Source: UBA2386 sp046306335 (GTDB lineage: Bacteria; Planctomycetota; UBA1135; UBA2386). Taken from it: 10,330 bases of DNA. Shown piece after piece: positions 1 to 7,489 of the stretch. The position numbers and the translations under genes were made by a program. The notes under the pieces are model-generated. The model made no database searches and was not told the origin of the DNA. It saw only the letters and a program-made list of their open reading frames with translations. The DNA lies in the NCBI GenBank assembly GCA_046306335.1, contig JBKDXM010000042.1, positions 1 through 10,330 of the forward strand. The letters are read 5' to 3'. Within the stretch, counting starts at the first letter, position 1. Each line of letters begins with the position of its first letter.

Positions 1-229
1 GCTGCCACCGAAGGACCAGGACGGCAACCAGCCCGGCGGCGTGGTCGTGCGCGCCAACGACGCGGCGAGCGAACGGCTGGCCGGCGACGCGGCGTGGCGG
101 CCGCTGGCGGCGGCGTTCGAGGTCGGCGAGTTCCAGCGCAACGTCGGCCTCGAACTCGACCTGCACGCCATGGCCGGCAAGGCGTGGTTCCGCGCCGACT
201 CGCTGCAGCTCGTGCGCCTGCCGGATTGA
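1..229 (+). CDS. C-terminal fragment of a protein ending in a beta-sandwich-like domain (5' end outside window)
   Basis: An open frame runs in from the left edge (first full codon at base 2) to a TGA at 227-229, so about 75 C-terminal residues are visible. The pattern is a Trp followed by alternating hydrophobic positions (WRPLAAAFEVGEF, then VGLELDLHAMAG, then KAWFRADSLQLVRL). It resembles the last strands of carbohydrate-binding or galactose-binding-like beta-sandwich domains, which often end in a G-x-x-W-F-D-D-x-x-L type motif. That likeness is my inference from a short stretch; the catalytic or main part of the protein is not visible. Codon third positions are strongly G/C, as in the neighbouring real genes, which supports coding. 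The stop is followed within a few bases by a stable hairpin. The substrate and full function cannot be named. Confidence 0.6.
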   Translation, partial: LPPKDQDGNQPGGVVVRANDAASERLAGDAAWRPLAAAFEVGEFQRNVGLELDLHAMAGKAWFRADSLQLVRLPD

Positions 230-233
230 GCGC

Positions 234-263
234 CTGAGAGGCAGCCAGTCTGCAGGCTCTCAG
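234..263 (+). terminator. Hairpin just after the partial gene, probable terminator
   Basis: CTGAGAG (234-240) pairs perfectly with CTCTCAG (257-263). Inside, GCAG (241-244) pairs with CTGC (250-253) around the loop CCAGT, leaving a 3-base AGG bulge. The hairpin begins 4 bases after the TGA. There is no T-run, so efficiency is uncertain. It also lies downstream of the convergent GHMP kinase gene and could serve both. Confidence 0.45.
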
Positions 264-339
264 ATCGGCCCTGGTGGCCGCGTTCGCGACCACGCGGAGT
301 CTGAGCAACGAATGGTCCCGCAGGCTCCGAAGGCCGGCG

Positions 340-1506
340 TCAGCCGTCGCCGCCCGGCTGCAGCTCGATCGCGCCGAACGCGAGCGCGCCCGGCGACGAC
401 CAGCGGAACACGTGCGCCGAGTGGCCGGTCTTGTCGTGCAGCGCCTTCTTGATGCGCAGCGCCTCGTACCAGACCTTGCCGTGCTCGCCGAGCAGCAGCA
501 CCGCGCCACCGCCGCCGCGGCCGGTGGCCTTGGCGCCCAGCACGGCGCCGCCGGCGTCGCGGCGCGCCTTGGCGGCGGCGACCACGAAGTCGCTCGCCGG
601 CTCGACGCGCCCGGCCTGACGGTAGCTCTCGTGCGCGGCGAACAGCAGGTCGCCGAGTTCGCGTCGGTGCGCCGGCGTCGGGTCGGCGGCCAGCAGCTGC
701 TGCAGGCGCGCGACGTCGACGGCTTCGTCGGCGTCGGCGTCGGTCGTCGCCGACGGCACGCCGCTGTCGAGCGCGACGATCTCCAGGTCGCTCGGCATGG
801 CGAGGCGGGCGCTGACGCCCTTGCCGTCGACGGCGAGCAGTTCGCCGGCGTGCGCGTGCGCGACGGCCATGGTGTCGCGGCGCCGGTGCGGCGCGCGCAG
901 GATGCCGCCCTCCACGGCGGCGACCGCGTCGACCAGCGCCGCCGGCGGCAGGTCGAGGCCGTAGGCGAGCGCGAAGGCGCGCAGGGCGGCGACGGCGACG
1001 GCGGTCGACGAGGCGACGCCGCAGCGCTGCGGCACGTCGCTGTGCACCAGCAGTTCGACGCCGCGTTCCGGGCGCAGGCCGTGGTCGCGCGCCAGCACCA
1101 GCAGGCTGCCTAGCAGGTACGCCGCCCAGCGATCGCGCGGATCCGGCGTCAGCAGCGCGCGCGCCTCGTCGTCGTCGATCGGCGCGCCGGGCAGGCCGAG
1201 GTCGCCAAGGCGCATCGACAGCAGCTGCGAGCGGCTGTCGTCGCGGCACGGCGCCCACAGCCGCACGAGGTCGTCGTCGCGCTGCTGGATCGCCGCGCAC
1301 GCCGCCTCCGCGACCGGGATCTGCACCGCCGGCGCGCCGGCGTCGCGGGCGAGCCCGCCGAGCACGTCGAGCCGGCCCGGCGCGCGCGTGATCAGGATGC
1401 GCCGGTCGGGCTGGAAGAAGTCGGGCACCGACTCCTCGATCAGCCGGAACAGCATCAGCACGCCGAGGCCTTCGGCGGGGTCGGTCGACGGGGTGAAGTG
1501 CTTCAC
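340..1506 (-). CDS. GHMP-family sugar kinase, L-arabinokinase/galactokinase-like
   Basis: Predicted cytoplasmic ATP-dependent sugar kinase of about 388 residues. The N-terminal family signature RAPGRLDVLGG is at residues 41-51, the ATP-binding loop VPQRCGVASSTA at about 158-169, and the C-terminal glycine motif GAKATGRGGGG at about 324-334. The wording RAPGRLDVLGG and the stretch reading WAAYLLGSLLVL resemble, from memory, the kinase half of plant L-arabinokinase more than classical GalK. The GalK sugar-binding GEH-D-Y residues are absent. The Asp expected to be the catalytic base is kept (D211), but the surrounding GxxCGxMDQ motif is replaced by RAPHRRRDTM, so the substrate is uncertain. I chose the GTG at 1506 because nearly every codon from there on ends in G/C, while the 32 codons upstream are looser, and a promoter-like TACAAC lies 11 bases before it. 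Longer in-frame ATG starts exist at 1539 and 1602, and a shorter one at 1455. No SD precedes any of them. Confidence 0.82.
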   Translation of the reverse strand: MKHFTPSTDPAEGLGVLMLFRLIEESVPDFFQPDRRILITRAPGRLDVLGGLARDAGAPAVQIPVAEAACAAIQQRDDDLVRLWAPCRDDSRSQLLSMRLGDLGLPGAPIDDDEARALLTPDPRDRWAAYLLGSLLVLARDHGLRPERGVELLVHSDVPQRCGVASSTAVAVAALRAFALAYGLDLPPAALVDAVAAVEGGILRAPHRRRDTMAVAHAHAGELLAVDGKGVSARLAMPSDLEIVALDSGVPSATTDADADEAVDVARLQQLLAADPTPAHRRELGDLLFAAHESYRQAGRVEPASDFVVAAAKARRDAGGAVLGAKATGRGGGGAVLLLGEHGKVWYEALRIKKALHDKTGHSAHVFRWSSPGALAFGAIELQPGGDG

Positions 1507-1517
1507 GGCGGTGCGCG

Positions 1518-1547
1518 GTTGTAGGCCGCGCGCTGCCATGGCCGCAA
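1518..1547 (-). promoter_or_regulatory. Candidate promoter of the GHMP kinase gene
   Basis: On the minus strand TTGCGG (1547-1542) and TACAAC (1523-1518) are separated by 18 bases and resemble -35 and -10 boxes (3/6 and 4/6 matches to the E. coli consensus). The -10 ends 11 bases before the proposed GTG, implying a leader of only a few bases. This is sequence resemblance only, and if the true start is the ATG at 1539 or 1602 the site would be intragenic. Confidence 0.25.
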
Positions 1548-1615
1548 CAGCGGCGCTGCCGCGCCGCCCGCGGCCCGCATCGGGACGTTCGCTCGCCCGC
1601 ATGCGGCACCGGACC

Positions 1616-1621
1616 TACACT
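1616..1621 (+). promoter_or_regulatory. Candidate -10 element of the fused spermidine synthase-like gene
   Basis: TACACT lies 44 bases before the ATG at 1666, in the divergent intergenic region. It matches 4/6 of the -10 consensus, and I see no convincing -35 at 16-18 bases. It shares the CCTAC context with the candidates at 1518-1523 (minus strand) and 6296-6301. Confidence 0.22.
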
Positions 1622-1665
1622 GCACCGACCGGCATCGCGCCGCTCGTCTCCCGCCCCGAATCCGC

Positions 1666-3936
1666 ATGCTCTCCCTGCGCGGCCTCGCCTTCCTGCTGTT
1701 CGTCGTGTCGGGCTTCTGCGGACTGGTCTACCAGATCGTCTGGCTGCGGCTCGCGTTCGCGTCGTTCGGCATCGTCACGCCGGTGCTGTCGATCCTGCTG
1801 TCGGCGTTCATGGCCGGCCTGGCGCTCGGTTCGTGGCTCGGCGGCCGGCTGGCGGCGCGGCTGGTCGGCGGCGGCGCGGGCCGCGCGGCGATCGCCTACG
1901 GCGTCGTCGAGCTCGTCATCGCCAGCGGCGCCGTCGCGGTGCCGTCGCTGTTCGGACTCGGCGAGGACGCGCTGCTGGAGTTCGGCGCGGGCGCGATGGG
2001 CGGCTACCTGCTGGCCTCGGCGCTCTGGATCGCCGGTGCCATCCTGCCGTTCGCGACCTGCATGGGCGCGACGTTCCCGCTGATGATGGGCTTCCTGCGC
2101 GCGCGGCTGCCCGGCGAGGAGCGCTCCTTCAGCTGGCTGTACCTCGGCAACGTGCTCGGCGCGATGTGCGGCGCCGCCGCCACCGCCGCGGTACTGATCG
2201 AATGCCTCGGCTTCCGCGGCACGCTGCTGGTCGCCGCCGCCGGCAACGTCGCCATCGGCGTCGCCGCGTTCACCCTGCCGCTGGCGCGCGGCGGCCCCAC
2301 CGCCGCGCCCGCGGCCGCCCGGGTCGCGATGGCCGCAGCACCGCCCACCGGCCTGTCGTCGCGCCTGCGCACGGCGCTGCTGTTCGCGACCGGCTTCACC
2401 TCGATGGCGATGGAGGTGGCGTGGACGCGCGCCTTCACGCCGGTGCTGCAGACGACCATCTACGCCTTCGCCGGCGTGCTGGTGACGTACCTGTTCGCGA
2501 CGTGGCTCGGCTCGACCTGGTACCGCCGCGACGTCGCGGCCGGCCGGACGCTGGACGGGCAGGCGCTGCTGGCCCTGCTGTTCGTCGCCTCGCTGCTGCC
2601 GCTGTGCGCCAACGACCCGCGCTTGCACGAGAGCGTGGCGCTGGTGCTGCTCAGCATCGTGCCGGTGTCGGCGCTGCTCGGTTACCTGACGCCGCAGCTG
2701 GTCGACGAGCACGCGCGCGGCGAACCGCGGCAGGCGGGCGCGGCCTACGCCTGCAACGTGCTCGGCTGCATCCTCGGACCGTTGTTCGCCGGCTACCTCG
2801 CGCTGCCGGCGCTCGGCGTCAGCTGGACGCTGCTGGCGTGCGCGGCGATCTATCCCGTCTTCCTGCTGGCGGCGCGGCCGACCGCCGCACAGCCGGCGTG
2901 GCCGCGCACGATCGGCTGCGGGCTGCTGCTGATGGCGCTCGGCGCCGGCGTCGTGCGCACGCACGAGGATCCGGTCACGTACGCCGGCGCGGGCACCGAC
3001 GCCGCGGTGGCCGTGCGCCGCGACCACGTCGCCAGCGTCGTCTCGTTCGTCGACGACGAACCCGCCGGCGCGCCGATCAAGGAGCGCAAGCGCATGCTGG
3101 TCAACGGCGTCGGCATCACGACGCTGACCGACCTGACCAAGGTCATGGCGCACCTGCCGCTCGCGGTGCGAAGCGAGCCGCCGGCTTCCTCGCTGGTCAT
3201 CTGCTTCGGCATGGGCACGACGTTCCGCTCGCTGGGTTCCTGGGGCGGCCGCACGACCGCGGTCGAGCTCGTGCCCAGCGTCGCCGACGCCTTCGGCTTC
3301 TACTGGGACGACGCCGCGCAGGTGCTGGCGCGGCCCGGCGCGAAGGTCGTGATCGACGACGGCCGGCGCTACCTCAAACGCACCATGCGCGACGAGCGCT
3401 TCGACCTCATCACGCTCGACCCGCCGCCGCCGGTCGAGGCCGCGGGGTCGAGCCTGCTGTACACGTCCGAGTTCTACCGGCTGGTCAAGCAGCGTCTGTC
3501 CCCCACCGGCGTCCTGCAGCAGTGGTTCCCCGGCGGCGAGGAGTCGATCCTGCGCGCGGTCGTCAACACCGTGGCGCGCGAGTTCCCGCACGTGCTCGTC
3601 TACCGCGCGTTCGAGGCGACCCCCGAAGTGCCGCTGCACCTTGCCGGCGTGCACGTCCTGGCGGCCGAATGGCCGCTCGAACCGCCGACCGTGGCGCAGG
3701 CGATCGCACGCATGCCCGAGGCGGCGAAGCGGGACCTCGTCGAGTGGCACCCGCAGATGCCGCTCGAAGTCGCGTGGGACTACGTGCTCAAGCAACGGCT
3801 CCCGCTCGCCGACGTGCTGCCGGGCGACCCGCGCCTTGGCATCACCGACGACCGGCCGTTCAACGAGTACTTCCTGCTCCGGCGGTTCTTCCCGTCGCTG
3901 GCGCCGGCGCTGCAGGACGTGCTGCCGCCGCGCTGA
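1666..3936 (+). CDS. Fused multi-pass membrane / spermidine synthase-like protein
   Basis: A 756-residue protein with a membrane N-terminal part and a soluble nucleotide-binding C-terminal part, the layout of the 'fused MFS/spermidine synthase' family. Roughly residues 1-430 hold many hydrophobic segments in two similar halves: GFCGLVYQIVWLRLAF near residue 17 and GFTSMAMEVAWTRAFT near 244 look like an internal duplication. About residues 440-745 form a Rossmann-like aminopropyltransferase-type domain: GMGTT at 515-519, acidic E534 of VELVP, DDGRRYL at 564-570, DPPPP at 585-589, and the family's closing TDDRPFNEY at 727-735. Classical spermidine synthases have GGGDGG and DSTDP, so aminopropyl transfer is not assured; a methyltransferase-like or membrane-linked role is possible. 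The start is the first ATG after the divergent promoter region; no SD is visible. The gene ends 32 bases from the convergent priA. The physiological substrate is unknown. Confidence 0.88.
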   Translation: MLSLRGLAFLLFVVSGFCGLVYQIVWLRLAFASFGIVTPVLSILLSAFMAGLALGSWLGGRLAARLVGGGAGRAAIAYGVVELVIASGAVAVPSLFGLGEDALLEFGAGAMGGYLLASALWIAGAILPFATCMGATFPLMMGFLRARLPGEERSFSWLYLGNVLGAMCGAAATAAVLIECLGFRGTLLVAAAGNVAIGVAAFTLPLARGGPTAAPAAARVAMAAAPPTGLSSRLRTALLFATGFTSMAMEVAWTRAFTPVLQTTIYAFAGVLVTYLFATWLGSTWYRRDVAAGRTLDGQALLALLFVASLLPLCANDPRLHESVALVLLSIVPVSALLGYLTPQLVDEHARGEPRQAGAAYACNVLGCILGPLFAGYLALPALGVSWTLLACAAIYPVFLLAARPTAAQPAWPRTIGCGLLLMALGAGVVRTHEDPVTYAGAGTDAAVAVRRDHVASVVSFVDDEPAGAPIKERKRMLVNGVGITTLTDLTKVMAHLPLAVRSEPPASSLVICFGMGTTFRSLGSWGGRTTAVELVPSVADAFGFYWDDAAQVLARPGAKVVIDDGRRYLKRTMRDERFDLITLDPPPPVEAAGSSLLYTSEFYRLVKQRLSPTGVLQQWFPGGEESILRAVVNTVAREFPHVLVYRAFEATPEVPLHLAGVHVLAAEWPLEPPTVAQAIARMPEAAKRDLVEWHPQMPLEVAWDYVLKQRLPLADVLPGDPRLGITDDRPFNEYFLLRRFFPSLAPALQDVLPPR

Positions 3937-3940
3937 CGTC

Positions 3941-3964
3941 GCTGCCGGCGCGCGCCGGAGCAGC
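3941..3964. terminator. GC-rich hairpin between convergent genes, possible bidirectional terminator
   Basis: CCGGC (3945-3949) and GCCGG (3954-3958) close a GCGC loop. The stem extends through GCTG (3941-3944) with CAGC (3961-3964) past a 2-base AG bulge. It fills most of the 32-base gap between the stop of the fused spermidine synthase-like gene and the stop of priA. No T-run follows on either strand. Confidence 0.35.
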
Positions 3965-3968
3965 CGCG

Positions 3969-6206
3969 TCACATCAGGCTGCTGGGATCGACGTCGAGGG
4001 TGACGCGGCACGAACGCGTGCCGAGGTCCTCGACCGTGCCGACCGCCGTCATCGCCGCCGTGAACGCCGCCGGCGTGAACGCCTTGACCAGCATGTGCCA
4101 GCGCCACTGCTCCTTGACCCGCGCGATCACCGCCGGCGCCGGGCCGAGCACCTCGACGTCCGGCAGGTCGCGCAGCGGCTTGACCGCCGCCTGCAGCAGG
4201 TCCTGCGCCTCGCGCTCCTGCCGCGCCTCGGCGAGCACGCGCAGCAGGCGCGCGAACGGCGGGTAGCCGGTGACCTTGCGGAACTGCAGCTCCTGCTGCA
4301 CGAACGACGCGTAGTCGTTGTCGGCCGCCGCCCGCACGGCGTAGTTGTCCGGACAGAACGTCTGGATGACGACGGTGCCGGCCTTCTCGCCGCGGCCGGC
4401 GCGGCCGGCGACCTGGTGCAGCAGCTGGAAGGTGCGCTCGGCGGCGCGGTAGTCGGGCACGAACAGGCCGGTGTCGGCGGACACGACGCCGACCAGCGTG
4501 ACGTCGGGGAAGTCGAGGCCCTTGGCGATCATCTGCGTGCCGATCAGCACGTCGATGTGCTTCTTGCGGAACGCGCCGAGCACGCGTTCGTGCGCGCCGC
4601 GCTCGGCCATCGTGTCGGCGTCCATGCGGGCGACGATCGCCTCGGGGAAACGCTCCTTGACCGCGGACTCCAGCCGCTCGGTGCCGACGCCGAGCTCGTG
4701 CATCGGCGCGTGCTGGCAGGTGGCGCACTTCTCCGGCCGGCGCTTCTCGTGGCAGCACCAGTGGCAGACCAGCCGCCCCTGGCGCGCATGCCACGTCATC
4801 GACACCGAGCAGTGCTCGCACTTGACCGCCTCGCCGCACGACGGGCACAGCAGCACCGGCGCGAAGCCGCGGCGGTTGAGGAACAGCAGCACCTGGTCGC
4901 GCGCCTTGAGCCGCTCCTCCATCATCACCAGCAGCGTGCGCGACAGCACGACGCCGGCGCGGCGCGCCTCCTTGGGCTCGGCCCGCAGGTCCTGGACGAC
5001 GATCTTCGGCAGGCGGCCGGCGCCGGCGCGCTGCGGCAGGGTCAGCAGTTCGTAGACGCCGCGCTTGGCCTTGCCGATCGACTCCAGGGTCGGCGTCGCC
5101 GAGCCGAGCACGACGACGGCCTTCTCGATCTCGCCGCGCTGGATCGCCATCTCGCGGGCGTGGTAGCGCGGCGTGCTGTCCTGCTTGAACGACGACTCGT
5201 GCTCCTCGTCGACGACGATCAGCCCGAGGTCCTGCACCGGCGCGAACAGGGCCGAGCGCGCGCCGACGGCCACCTTGGCCTTGCCCTGCAGCAGCCGCTG
5301 CCACTGCCGGCCGCGCTCGGCGTCGGTCAGGCCGCTGTGCAGCACGGCGACGTCGGGGAAGCGCGAGGCGAAGCGGCCGACGGTCTGCGGCGTCAGCGAG
5401 ATCTCGGGCACCAGCACGATGGCGCTGCGGCCGAGCGCGCGCACCGCCTCGAGGATGCGCAGGTAGACCTCGGTCTTGCCGCTGCCCGTGACGCCGTGCA
5501 GCAGGAAGGTGCGGTGCGCGCCGGCGCGCGCCACGCCGGCGACGGCGTCGACGGCCTGCTGCTGGTGCTCGTTGAGCTGGTGGCGGACGGCCGCCTCCTC
5601 GGGCGCTGGCACCAGCTCCTCCAGCTCCTCGGCGAGCATCACCTTGCGCAGCACGCCGTGCTTGCACAGCGTCTGCCACGGGCTGTCGCTGGTGTTGGTG
5701 CGCCGGCGCAGGTCGAGGATCGGCATCGGCGCGCCGAACTCCAGCACGGTGCGCAGCACGCGCGAGCGCTCCTGGTGCTTCTCCTCCAGTTCGAGCACCG
5801 CCTGCGCGGCGAGGTCGCGCGGAGCGGCGAGCTCGACGTGCGGCAGCAGGCGCTGGCCGCGGCGCTTGGCGACCGACGGCAGCATCGCGTCGAGCGCTTC
5901 GCCGAGCGAGCAGCCGTAGGTCGCGGCCATGCGGCGCGCGAGTTCGAGCAGCGGCTGCGGCAGCGTCGACTCGTCGTCGAGCACGGCCTCGACCGGCTTG
6001 ACGCGCGCCGGCGGCAGGTCGGTCGTCGCCGCCACGGCGACCACGACGCCGCCCGTGGCGCGGCCGTGGAAGTTGACGCGCACGCGGTTGCCGGGGCGCA
6101 CCTGCACGCCGGCCGGCACGGCGTAGGTGAACTCGCGCCGCAGCGGCAGGTTGAGCGCCACCTGCACGTACGCGGTCGGCGGCAGGACTGGCTCGGGCTC
6201 GGTCAT
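3969..6206 (-). CDS. priA: Primosomal protein N' (replication restart helicase PriA)
   Basis: PriA recognises stalled forks and D-loops and reloads the replicative helicase. The 745-residue product is close to the E. coli length. The N-terminal part carries the 3'-end DNA-binding region (RVRVNFHGRATGGVVV). The helicase core follows: Walker A GVTGSGKTE with K244, the DEEH box at 333-336, and LGSATPTLES. A zinc-binding insert has eight cysteines in four pairs (C454/457, 463/466, 481/484, 494/497). Then come GTQMIAKGLDFPDVTLVG, the motif VI core QVAGRAGRG, and a C-terminal domain with the conserved VTGYPPFARL. All key residues I can check are present, so it should be active. I place the start at the ATG at 6206 (MTEPEP...) because family similarity begins right after it; the 77 upstream in-frame residues are low-complexity and overlap the divergent gene. 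No SD is evident. The neighbouring thioredoxin gene diverges, 106 bases away. Confidence 0.97.
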   Translation of the reverse strand: MTEPEPVLPPTAYVQVALNLPLRREFTYAVPAGVQVRPGNRVRVNFHGRATGGVVVAVAATTDLPPARVKPVEAVLDDESTLPQPLLELARRMAATYGCSLGEALDAMLPSVAKRRGQRLLPHVELAAPRDLAAQAVLELEEKHQERSRVLRTVLEFGAPMPILDLRRRTNTSDSPWQTLCKHGVLRKVMLAEELEELVPAPEEAAVRHQLNEHQQQAVDAVAGVARAGAHRTFLLHGVTGSGKTEVYLRILEAVRALGRSAIVLVPEISLTPQTVGRFASRFPDVAVLHSGLTDAERGRQWQRLLQGKAKVAVGARSALFAPVQDLGLIVVDEEHESSFKQDSTPRYHAREMAIQRGEIEKAVVVLGSATPTLESIGKAKRGVYELLTLPQRAGAGRLPKIVVQDLRAEPKEARRAGVVLSRTLLVMMEERLKARDQVLLFLNRRGFAPVLLCPSCGEAVKCEHCSVSMTWHARQGRLVCHWCCHEKRRPEKCATCQHAPMHELGVGTERLESAVKERFPEAIVARMDADTMAERGAHERVLGAFRKKHIDVLIGTQMIAKGLDFPDVTLVGVVSADTGLFVPDYRAAERTFQLLHQVAGRAGRGEKAGTVVIQTFCPDNYAVRAAADNDYASFVQQELQFRKVTGYPPFARLLRVLAEARQEREAQDLLQAAVKPLRDLPDVEVLGPAPAVIARVKEQWRWHMLVKAFTPAAFTAAMTAVGTVEDLGTRSCRVTLDVDPSSLM

Positions 6207-6295
6207 CGCGCCGTCGCATCGAAGCAGGCCCGGTCCGGCGCGCAACCGCGCCGCGGGATTGTCGCGCCGGACCTCGTCCGCCGCCGCGGCGCCCC

Positions 6296-6301
6296 TACGC
6301 T
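6296..6301 (+). promoter_or_regulatory. Candidate -10 element of the thioredoxin-family gene
   Basis: TACGCT in a CCTAC context ends 11 bases before the ATG at 6313, which would leave only a few untranslated bases. I see no -35-like TTG at the right distance. The same 11-base spacing occurs between TACAAC and the proposed GHMP kinase start. Confidence 0.25.
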
Positions 6302-6312
6302 TGCGCGGGTCC

Positions 6313-7344
6313 ATGATCCGCCTCCTTGCCTGCACCGTCCTGTGCGCCGCCGTGCTGCCGGCCCAGGGTTCCCCCGCCCCGAAGAACGCCAAGCCGCTGG
6401 CCCCGACGCCGGCCGCCGCAGCCGCCGCCGCAGCCACCCAAGGCGCGGTGCACGCGTCGCTGGCCGCGCTGCAGCGCGACTTCCAGGAGAAGAAGGTCGC
6501 CGCGCTCGACGCCTACGCGAAGGCCAACGCCGGCGCGACCGACGCCGCCGAAGCGCTCGCCGAGGCGGCGTCGCTGAGCAAGGAGCTCGGCCGCGCCGCC
6601 GACGTGCGCCGCTTCACCGAGGCCTACCTCGCCAAGCACGGCGACGGCGACGCCGCCGGCGCGATGCGCCTGGCGCGCGCCGAATCGCTGCGCGACCTCG
6701 GCGACGGTGCCGCGGCCGAGGCGGCGCTGCGCGAGGTGATCGCCAAGGCCGGTGACGACATCAACGGCCTCGTCGAGGCGACGACGACGCTGGCGTCGAT
6801 GCTGGTCGACGGCGGCAAGAAGGACGACGCCAAGGCGCTGCTGACCGAGATCGGCGAGGCCAACGGCCGCGTCCGCGGACTCAAGGAGCACTTCGCCAAG
6901 GTCGCCGAGTCGTACGACGTGCTCGGCACCGAGCCCAAGCCGATCGGCCTGCCGGACACCGACGGCAAGGTCATCGACCTCGCCGCGTACAAGGGCAAGG
7001 TCGTGCTGGTCGACTTCTGGGCGACGTGGTGCGGCCCGTGCATCGCCGAACTGCCGAACGTGATCGCCGCCTACGACAAGTACCACGCCCAGGGCTTCGA
7101 GATCGTCGGCATCAGCCTCGACGAGGACCGCGCCAAGCTCGACGCCTTCGTGAAGGCCCGCAAGATAACGTGGCGGCAGCACTTCGACGGCAAGGGCTGG
7201 CAGAACGAGGCCGCCCAGGCCTGGGGCATCCAGTCGATCCCGGCGACCTTCCTGATCGGCGCCGACGGCAAGATCGTCGCCACCGACCTGCGCGGCCAGC
7301 AGCTCGACCAGAAGCTCGCCAAGCTGCTGCCGGCGAAGAAGTGA
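6313..7344 (+). CDS. Secreted TlpA/ResA-like thioredoxin-family protein with helical N-terminal region
   Basis: A 343-residue predicted exported thiol-disulfide oxidoreductase. Residues 1 to about 19 form a short signal peptide (MIRLLACTVLCAAVLPAQG) with a likely cleavage near AQG-S. An Ala/Pro-rich linker with a run of eight Ala follows. Residues of about 45-205 are Ala-, Leu- and charge-rich and look like TPR-type helical pairs. The thioredoxin domain starts near residue 215: VVLVDFWATWCGPC with the redox pair C240 and C243, then IVGISLDED, and the cis-proline in SIPATFLIG at P310. The closing strand GKIVATDLRG follows. TlpA/ResA-like proteins reduce disulfides outside the cytoplasm, often for cytochrome c maturation; no partner gene here shows the target. 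The ATG at 6313 is chosen because the signal peptide begins there; upstream in-frame codons run into the priA promoter region and gene. No SD precedes it. A strong hairpin follows the stop. Confidence 0.92.
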   Translation: MIRLLACTVLCAAVLPAQGSPAPKNAKPLAPTPAAAAAAAATQGAVHASLAALQRDFQEKKVAALDAYAKANAGATDAAEALAEAASLSKELGRAADVRRFTEAYLAKHGDGDAAGAMRLARAESLRDLGDGAAAEAALREVIAKAGDDINGLVEATTTLASMLVDGGKKDDAKALLTEIGEANGRVRGLKEHFAKVAESYDVLGTEPKPIGLPDTDGKVIDLAAYKGKVVLVDFWATWCGPCIAELPNVIAAYDKYHAQGFEIVGISLDEDRAKLDAFVKARKITWRQHFDGKGWQNEAAQAWGIQSIPATFLIGADGKIVATDLRGQQLDQKLAKLLPAKK

Positions 7345-7349
7345 CCGGG

Positions 7350-7369
7350 CCGGCGCGGCGACGCGCCGG
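7350..7369 (+). terminator. Hairpin terminator after the thioredoxin-family gene
   Basis: A perfect 8-bp stem, CCGGCGCG (7350-7357) with CGCGCCGG (7362-7369), closes a GCGA tetraloop of the stable GNRA type. It starts 5 bases after the TGA and is followed only by TTGACG, so it lacks a proper T-run. It could also stop transcription arriving from the convergent HPr gene. Confidence 0.5.
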
Positions 7370-7489
7370 TTGACGTGGGGGCGGCCCGCGCGGCGGCAGG
7401 GGACGTTGGGCATGATCGCGGCCGGGCCGTGGCAGGATGCACGGAGCGGCTGCTGCCCATGTGCCACGAAGTCGACGGCGGTTGCGCCC

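Noticed and set aside
274..293. Hairpin GTGG...CCAC as a terminator for the GHMP kinase gene
   Set aside because: Only 4 + 3 base pairs with a mismatch and no T-run; common by chance at this base composition.
1507..1602. ATG at 1602 (or 1539) as the start of the GHMP kinase
   Set aside because: Not excluded, but the codons here have a clearly lower share of G/C third positions (about 8 of 32 end in A/T) than the body of the gene, and no SD is present. A TAGGTC at 1617-1612 (minus) could be a -10 for such a start, so it stays an alternative.
260..1609. A second minus-strand frame over the GHMP kinase, and a plus-strand frame at 274-1113
   Set aside because: Low-complexity Arg/Ala translation; the other minus frame carries all GHMP motifs.
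1615..6219. A minus-strand open frame of more than 1,500 codons and a similar plus-strand one at 1833-6755
   Set aside because: Their translations are Arg/Ala/Gly-rich without family motifs, and they span several well-supported genes in other frames. They reflect the scarcity of A/T-rich stop codons in very GC-rich DNA.
6218..6245. TTGCGC...TTCGAT as a priA promoter on the minus strand
   Set aside because: Only about half of each box matches the consensus and the spacer is 16. The 11-base distance to the ATG fits the pattern seen at two other genes, but it is too weak to annotate.
6127..6312. Extending the thioredoxin-family gene upstream to 6127
   Set aside because: This would bury the signal peptide and overlap the start of priA; the extension has no recognisable features.
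6207..6437. Extending priA upstream to an ATG at 6437
   Set aside because: The extra 77 residues are an Ala-run and low-complexity sequence overlapping the signal peptide region of the divergent thioredoxin gene. PriA similarity starts right after the ATG at 6206.
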